From: an uncultured Lachnospiraceae bacterium
GTDB lineage: Bacteria > Bacillota > Clostridia > Lachnospirales > Lachnospiraceae
Direction: 5' to 3'
Assembly (NCBI GenBank): GCA_947630925.1
Contig: CANRJM010000002.1
Span: 62,001 to 126,000 of the forward strand
Length of the DNA: 64,000 nt
Shown here in pieces: positions 58,148 to 64,000 of this stretch. Numbering within the stretch: position 1 is the first letter of the stretch; each line of letters begins with the position of its first letter. The notes under the pieces are model-generated. The model saw nothing but the letters and a program-made list of their open reading frames with translations. It was not told where the DNA came from and did no database searches. A program made the translations under genes and the position numbers.

Positions 58148-60074
58148 CCGTATCACCTCCCTGGCACACAAAATATTCTTCTATTTTCTCGGAAAGCCGG
58201 CTTAACTGCAATGCCATTCCCTGAATATAAGAACATCTTAACTTACAAAGGATTTCTATCTGCTCTAAACGGTCGACGCCATCCAGATAGATTTCCCATC
58301 CCTTTGTGCGCAGCATATTAACCAGATAATCCAACTGATGGCTCTCGCCCGTACAATATGCCTGAACCATATAATTGTTTAACTTCACGGCATCAAACGG
58401 CATATTGAGCACATTTTTCAGACTGCACACACAGACGCCAAATTGATCCAGCAGCAAATAAATCCCGTATTTTTTCAGCACACCAAAACTTTCTGTCAGC
58501 ATTTCGTAATCTACATCCTGGTCAATCGTTATTTCAAAACACACTTTTTCTCCCGATATCCCGTTATCCGACAGGATTTGGACATATTTTTCTGCCGCGG
58601 TGGGATTTAATACCTGGCACGGCGAAAGATTTAAGTGCATCCGTTCCGCCGCTTCCGGCCCTTCCAGAATATTTTTCTCCCGGATATAGGCACACAGCAT
58701 TTCACAGGTTATGTAACCAACCTCTTTACTGCATTCCGTCTCATGCGCCAGCTCCCAGATGCGTTCCTGCGAAACAGCCGACCCATTTTCCAACGTCTGG
58801 CATATAATGAACTCATACGATAATGTATCGCTGTCCGACAGGGAACGAATCGGCTCCACCTGATACTGGAATTCTCTTTTGGCAATACAGGCATTAACTA
58901 TGCGCATTGCCTCAAGGTCATTCTGAATCTCCATCTGTTTTTCGCCCTGATACCGCAGCAGATTCCGCCGATCCAATCCGGACATTGCCATTTTCCGCAT
59001 GCTGCTTAAAATCCGTTTAAAATCTTTTTCGTCATATCCTGCGTCTGCAAACTCAACAGCATAAACATTACAGAGTATCGGGACATTCTTCCCGTTGATG
59101 CGAATATAGTTCGGGATTCCCTCCGCCAGCGTCTGGTGGAGTTTTTCCACGCCGTCCGCCCCTTTCAGCACAGCCATGTATTCAAAGCTGTGAATATTAT
59201 ATGTATTTTTCCTGCCGCAATAATAACGCAGCAATCGGCCAAAGCGTCTGTGTAGCTGTACAATTTCTTTTTCCGTACAATAATTCGTAATGCTTTCAAT
59301 ATTATTAATGCATATACCAAGACATGCGAAATTTTCCCGGTAATACGCTTTCTCTTTTAAAACAATCCCAAATCCCGCACGTCCAAAACACCGGCTGGGT
59401 AAAAAACGATACTGGTCAGAATTATGCAGCGCCAGATAAAATAAAATCAATATCATGGAAATAATATAATATGAACTGAGCATCCTGTTTCCAAAAAACA
59501 TCCACAAAAAAACGCCCGCAAGCAGAATGACATCCGTTACAGAAAGTACCAGAAATTCTCTTCTATGCAGCTCCCTGCGGCTGATAACCACAAAATACAA
59601 GGCGCACAAAAGGCAGGCGGCCAAAAAGAGCATCATCAATATATGATATCCCGCCCCGCCGGCCCATTTCTGTTGAGCGGGTAAAAGAAACGAAATATCC
59701 TGTATGATCATAAAGATCGTTATCAGAGTGACTGCAACTCCAATGAAGATAAAACCACGGAACAATGCCGTATGAAATATGCGGAGTTTTTTCGTAATAG
59801 CAAGTTGGTATAATAAAATATGAAAATACAGCACCGGAAATGCTATATTTGTCCAAATTCCCAGTGCTTTTTGTAAAATCTCCCGGTCCCCTACGGAACG
59901 GAAGGAGCAGATTTCCAGAATAATATCAACCAGCATAATCATGACACTGCCAAGCAGAAGGCGTGCATAAATCCTGTTTTTCCTTAAATCAAGCCAGTTT
60001 TTATATTGATAAATAAAAATTGTGATCAGCAGCATCACTACCGCTACCTGTTCATATGCAACGTAGACTTTCAT
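58140..60074 (-). CDS. Membrane protein with degenerate GGDEF and degenerate EAL domains
   Basis: EAL-fold landmarks (MHLNLSPCQVLNP; VCFEITIDQDVDYEML; YIQGMALQLSRL) but catalytic motifs replaced (LLDQFGVC, KLNNYMV, LDGVDR). Confidence 0.75.
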   Translation of the reverse strand: MKVYVAYEQVAVVMLLITIFIYQYKNWLDLRKNRIYARLLLGSVMIMLVDIILEICSFRSVGDREILQKALGIWTNIAFPVLYFHILLYQLAITKKLRIFHTALFRGFIFIGVAVTLITIFMIIQDISFLLPAQQKWAGGAGYHILMMLFLAACLLCALYFVVISRRELHRREFLVLSVTDVILLAGVFLWMFFGNRMLSSYYIISMILILFYLALHNSDQYRFLPSRCFGRAGFGIVLKEKAYYRENFACLGICINNIESITNYCTEKEIVQLHRRFGRLLRYYCGRKNTYNIHSFEYMAVLKGADGVEKLHQTLAEGIPNYIRINGKNVPILCNVYAVEFADAGYDEKDFKRILSSMRKMAMSGLDRRNLLRYQGEKQMEIQNDLEAMRIVNACIAKREFQYQVEPIRSLSDSDTLSYEFIICQTLENGSAVSQERIWELAHETECSKEVGYITCEMLCAYIREKNILEGPEAAERMHLNLSPCQVLNPTAAEKYVQILSDNGISGEKVCFEITIDQDVDYEMLTESFGVLKKYGIYLLLDQFGVCVCSLKNVLNMPFDAVKLNNYMVQAYCTGESHQLDYLVNMLRTKGWEIYLDGVDRLEQIEILCKLRCSYIQGMALQLSRLSEKIEEYFVCQGGDTVD

Positions 60075-60096
60075 TGATTTACTCCAAAACCAAACT

Positions 60097-61959
60097 CTAT
60101 TTCTTCACTTGATAAATGTTCCAACAATTCTTACCGCCATTTTTGGAATGGTACAGCGCCGAATCCGCCATCTTATAAATCGTCTCAAAATCCTTTGCAA
60201 AATCGGGCGCTATTGCAATACCTACACTGCTTGTAATATGTACTTCCCGATCGCCATTCATATATGTTCTTCTGTTGACCTCGCAGATTTTATCCGCCTT
60301 ATTCCTGATAAAACGCTGCAGACTTTCGTCGTCAAAAGCATCATAGGATACACAGACTGCAAATTCATCGCCGCCCAGACGGCCAATATATGCATTATCG
60401 TGAAATACTTCTTTTAACCGTTCTGCCGTATCCATAATCGCCCTGTCGCCTATAATATGTCCAAGCTTATCATTCACATTTTTGAAGTTATCCAAATCAA
60501 TCATAAAGAAAATATAACGATTGCCGCCCTGGATATTCTCCAGACATTTGATAACCTTCTCTTCCATCGTCTTTTTATTTAGAACGCCGGTCAGCAGATC
60601 GTTCTCGGAACGCTCAATCAAATTTTTCTCTTTTGCTATCTGCTGGTTTGCACTCTCCACCTTGCCGACAAAGTTACAATTGATCCCCCACCTTTTATCC
60701 TTGATCAGCACTCCCGTAATACGGTACCATCCGTATTTTCCATCTGCATCTATAATACGCACTTCCGTAGAAAAAGCTTCCCGGTCGTCGTCATAAAATT
60801 GATGGATTCTGCCCCGCACGGATGCATCATCTTTGTGGATATAGTTGTATATCTCGTATACTGCTTCTCCGCGCAGCAGTTTTGTATTATAACCAAACAT
60901 TCTCTCCATATCCCCGAAAAACTGCAGTTTCTTCGGCGAAAAAGAAAAATCAAAAATGAGCGAATGTTCATTTTCATGGATTACTTTATAACGCTCTAAT
61001 ATATTGCCAATCTTTTCCCTGGAATGTGCAAGATAGATAAAGAAGAGAACCCAAATCAGCCAGAAAATAAGAGATAATGCAATGATAAATTTTGTCCCCT
61101 GCTGCAGTGTAAAAATCTGATTAAAATGATCGGTATTGCTCAAATAGCCAATGTAATACGGCCCTCTTTCTAACGGCTGCAATACGCCAATATATTCCAC
61201 ATTCTTTCTCCGGTATTCAATTGCGACAGCCTGCCCCTTTTCTACTGCATTTTCCATATCGGATACGGAGCTGATATCACTCTTCATATCGCATTTTGCC
61301 AGATAATCATAGAAACTTTCTGAATTTTCTCCCATTATTTCACGAAAACCAACCGTACCGGAAACATATTCGCCCTGTTCATTCATAATAAACATGACAT
61401 CACTTTTTAAGTATTTCTCTTTTTCCAGGAAATCGTCTAATTCAGATAAATAGATATTCCCCTGCAGAACGCCGATTGTTTTTCCATCATCTTCAATCGG
61501 CGTATAAGCCGCAATATACTTTTTGTTGGCTTCATCAGATAAAATCCCATCATAAATAACCGTCTTTTTTTCCCTTATAACGGAATGAAAAGCATCCTCC
61601 TGCGAAATATCCCTGTTTGTTTTTTCGCCATAGAGCAGATTTCCATCCCTATTTAAAACGGATAACGCTGAAAAATAACGATAATATTCGGAAAATAATT
61701 TTTCCAGTTTCACTTCGTCCGCAAGCGCAGAATTATCTATTTTATGCGAAAGATATTCCAGATTGATCAGCTTTTCATCCAACACGTCCGTAAAATATGT
61801 TGTAAATAACGATACATCCTCTGATATGTTTTGTTTTGCAGCCTCAATGCTATTGCCACGAACATCATGATATGCTCTGATGATTGCAATAAAAGAGCAG
61901 AGTAATATAAATAACATCACTATATATTGCTTTCGCCGTGTTATAAACTGCTTTTGCAT
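60097..61959 (-). CDS. Membrane diguanylate cyclase: Cache-like sensor, PAS, GGDEF
   Basis: Two TMs flanking a Cache-like region; DLLTGVLNKKTMEE; FMIDLDNFKNVNDKLGH; IGRLGGDEFAVCVS. Confidence 0.88.
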   Translation of the reverse strand: MQKQFITRRKQYIVMLFILLCSFIAIIRAYHDVRGNSIEAAKQNISEDVSLFTTYFTDVLDEKLINLEYLSHKIDNSALADEVKLEKLFSEYYRYFSALSVLNRDGNLLYGEKTNRDISQEDAFHSVIREKKTVIYDGILSDEANKKYIAAYTPIEDDGKTIGVLQGNIYLSELDDFLEKEKYLKSDVMFIMNEQGEYVSGTVGFREIMGENSESFYDYLAKCDMKSDISSVSDMENAVEKGQAVAIEYRRKNVEYIGVLQPLERGPYYIGYLSNTDHFNQIFTLQQGTKFIIALSLIFWLIWVLFFIYLAHSREKIGNILERYKVIHENEHSLIFDFSFSPKKLQFFGDMERMFGYNTKLLRGEAVYEIYNYIHKDDASVRGRIHQFYDDDREAFSTEVRIIDADGKYGWYRITGVLIKDKRWGINCNFVGKVESANQQIAKEKNLIERSENDLLTGVLNKKTMEEKVIKCLENIQGGNRYIFFMIDLDNFKNVNDKLGHIIGDRAIMDTAERLKEVFHDNAYIGRLGGDEFAVCVSYDAFDDESLQRFIRNKADKICEVNRRTYMNGDREVHITSSVGIAIAPDFAKDFETIYKMADSALYHSKNGGKNCWNIYQVKK

Positions 61960-62045
61960 GACATATCTCCATTCTTTTATCTATTATAAACAACATATCA
62001 TAAAAAGTATAACATATTTTGGCAAAAATTACTATATATTTTTTT

Positions 62046-62819
62046 CTATTTTGCTAATCCGGAAACCATCTCCGATACATACTCATATAATTTTTCTCCC
62101 GCCTCGTTTCCATACCGACCTATAATTTGCACAATTGCGCTGCCAACGATTGCTCCGTCAGAGAGTTCCGAAAACTGATGTACCTGCTCTTTTGTGTTAA
62201 TACCGAACCCTACCGCCACTGGAGTGTCCGTAACATTGCGGATAATCCGTACCATTTCTTTGATATCCGTTTTAATCTCACTGCGCGCGCCCGTAACTCC
62301 CATCGAAGACACCACATAAATAAATCCCGTAGCGTCGGCCGCCATCTTTTGGATGCGTTCCTTTGAAGTCGGCGCTACCATAGTAATAATATCAACATCA
62401 TACTTCCGCGCAATCGGAACCAGTTCTCCCCGTTCCTCAAACGGCAGATCCGGGAGAATGACGCCGTCTACGCCGCACTCCTGGCATCTTTTACAAAATG
62501 CATCATAGCCGTATTTATATAACGTGTTCAGATACGCCAAAAACACCAATGGTATCTCCGTCTTCCTGCGGATAGAAGAAACTGTGTCAAATATTTTGTC
62601 TGTTGTGCAGCCTGCAGACAGCGCGCGGATATTCGCCTCCTGTATGACAGGGCCGTCCGCTATCGGATCGGAAAAAGGAATGCCAAGTTCCACAAGCGCC
62701 GCTCCCGCTCTCTCCATCTCAAGCACAAATTCTTCTGTTTTTTCCAGCGTCGGATCTCCCGCCGTAAGAAATCCAATAAATGCTTTTTTGCCCTCAAAGG
62801 CTTTATATATTTTACTCAT
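62046..62819 (-). CDS. trpA: Tryptophan synthase alpha chain
   Basis: [51 protein letters not shown]. Confidence 0.97.
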   Translation of the reverse strand: MSKIYKAFEGKKAFIGFLTAGDPTLEKTEEFVLEMERAGAALVELGIPFSDPIADGPVIQEANIRALSAGCTTDKIFDTVSSIRRKTEIPLVFLAYLNTLYKYGYDAFCKRCQECGVDGVILPDLPFEERGELVPIARKYDVDIITMVAPTSKERIQKMAADATGFIYVVSSMGVTGARSEIKTDIKEMVRIIRNVTDTPVAVGFGINTKEQVHQFSELSDGAIVGSAIVQIIGRYGNEAGEKLYEYVSEMVSGLAK

Positions 62820-63996
62820 GCAAATCAATCCCCCTGTATCTTGCTATGGCTGCAACATCTTTGTCGCCCCTGCCTGATAATGTGCAGATAATAATCTGGT
62901 CTTTCTTCATCTGCGGCGCGATTTTCATCAGATGCGCTACTGCATGCGAACTTTCAATCGCCGCAATAATCCCTTCCTCTCGGGCAATATATTCAAACGC
63001 CTGCACCGCTTCTTCATCTGTGACAGGCACATATTCCGCCCTTCCAATATCCTTAAGATATGCGTGTTCCGGTCCCACGCCCGGATAATCCAGCCCCGCC
63101 GAGATGGAATATACCGGTGCAATCTGCCCATACTCATTTTGGCAGAAATACGATTTCATTCCATGGAAAATGCCTTTCGTACCGACCGCCATCGTAGCCG
63201 CCGTCTTATCCGTATCGACGCCATGCCCTGCCGCCTCGCAGCCAATCAGACGAACTTCTTTATCGTTGATAAATTCATAGAAGGAACCCATGGCATTACT
63301 TCCGCCGCCGACACATGCCATAACCACATCCGGCAGCCTTCCTTCCCGTTCTAAGATCTGTTCTCTTGCTTCCCTGCTGATCACGCTCTGGAAATCCCTG
63401 ACAATCGTAGGGAATGGATGCGGGCCCATAACGGAGCCAAGCACATAAAGCGTATCATCCACCCTTGCCGTCCACTCCCGCATACAAGCGTTGACAGCGT
63501 CTTTTAACGTCTTTGTGCCGCTCTCTACCGAATGCACTTTTGCGCCGAGCAGTTCCATCCGGTAAACATTCAAAGCCTGACGAACCGTGTCCTCCCGACC
63601 CATGTAAATCTCGCATTCCATATCTAACAGCGCCGCCGCTGTGGCAGTTGCCACGCCATGTTGTCCGGCTCCTGTCTCGGCTATCACCCTGGTCTTTCCC
63701 ATGCGTTTTGCCAAAAGCACCTGTCCCAGCACATTATTGATCTTATGGGAACCGGTATGGTTCAAGTCTTCTCTCTTCAAATAAATCTTTGCCCCTCCGA
63801 GCGCCTTTGTCATCTTTTCTGCATAATAGAGCAAAGAGGGTCTCCCTGCATATTCTCTGTTCAGTTTATCTAATTCTGCAGTAAATTCCGGATCGTTTTT
63901 ATACTTTTCATATGCTTCTTCCAGCTTATGGATCTCATTCATCAATGTCTCCGGTATATATTGTCCGCCATGCTCTCCAAATCTTCCGCTGCCCAT
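62812..63996 (-). CDS. trpB: Tryptophan synthase beta chain (start at window edge; possibly complete)
   Basis: [54 protein letters not shown]. Confidence 0.97.
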   Translation of the reverse strand: MGSGRFGEHGGQYIPETLMNEIHKLEEAYEKYKNDPEFTAELDKLNREYAGRPSLLYYAEKMTKALGGAKIYLKREDLNHTGSHKINNVLGQVLLAKRMGKTRVIAETGAGQHGVATATAAALLDMECEIYMGREDTVRQALNVYRMELLGAKVHSVESGTKTLKDAVNACMREWTARVDDTLYVLGSVMGPHPFPTIVRDFQSVISREAREQILEREGRLPDVVMACVGGGSNAMGSFYEFINDKEVRLIGCEAAGHGVDTDKTAATMAVGTKGIFHGMKSYFCQNEYGQIAPVYSISAGLDYPGVGPEHAYLKDIGRAEYVPVTDEEAVQAFEYIAREEGIIAAIESSHAVAHLMKIAPQMKKDQIIICTLSGRGDKDVAAIARYRGIDLHE

Positions 63997-64000
63997 TGAA

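Noticed and set aside
1-64000. CRISPR arrays, rRNA, tRNA, transposase genes, prophage
   Set aside because: None recognised on reading either strand; tandem repeats seen are coding linkers, and the dispersed repeat has no transposase.

Overview
This 64 kb window looks like a Lachnospiraceae/Clostridia-type Firmicutes chromosome; that placement rests on gene content and style, not on a search. Most genes are on the minus strand. Left to right it holds: an EamA transporter end, a DnaQ-like exonuclease, veg, a three-gene sensory/phosphorelay cluster, a SEC-C protein, a secreted glucosaminidase, glf and a GH43 enzyme. Next is a short region resembling a type I toxin-antitoxin locus, whose toxin ORF is missing from the supplied ORF track. 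A four-gene secreted plant-polysaccharide cluster follows, with two paralogous GH5 enzymes and repeated Lys-rich C-terminal modules. The S10-spc ribosomal operon (rpsJ to secY) comes next and ends at a terminator right after secY. After it come spoVG, glgD/glgC, murC, a DnaD/DnaC-like/PRPP synthetase cluster preceded by a dense DnaA-box cluster, an ECF sigma/membrane protein pair, ileS, an FAD protein, ybaK, glyQS, recO, a YqzL-like ORF, era, an M16C peptidase, rhaB and a class II aldolase. The window ends with a three-gene c-di-GMP cluster and trpBA. The least expected signals are: (1) a dispersed intergenic repeat present three times, with compensatory stem changes and a conserved loop-to-upstream complementarity (pseudoknot-like); (2) the holin-like toxin with a convergent antisense RNA; (3) a recurring putative carbohydrate-binding module in the cellulase cluster; (4) DnaA boxes upstream of the primosome-like genes. 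No rRNA, tRNA, CRISPR array or transposase gene was recognised.
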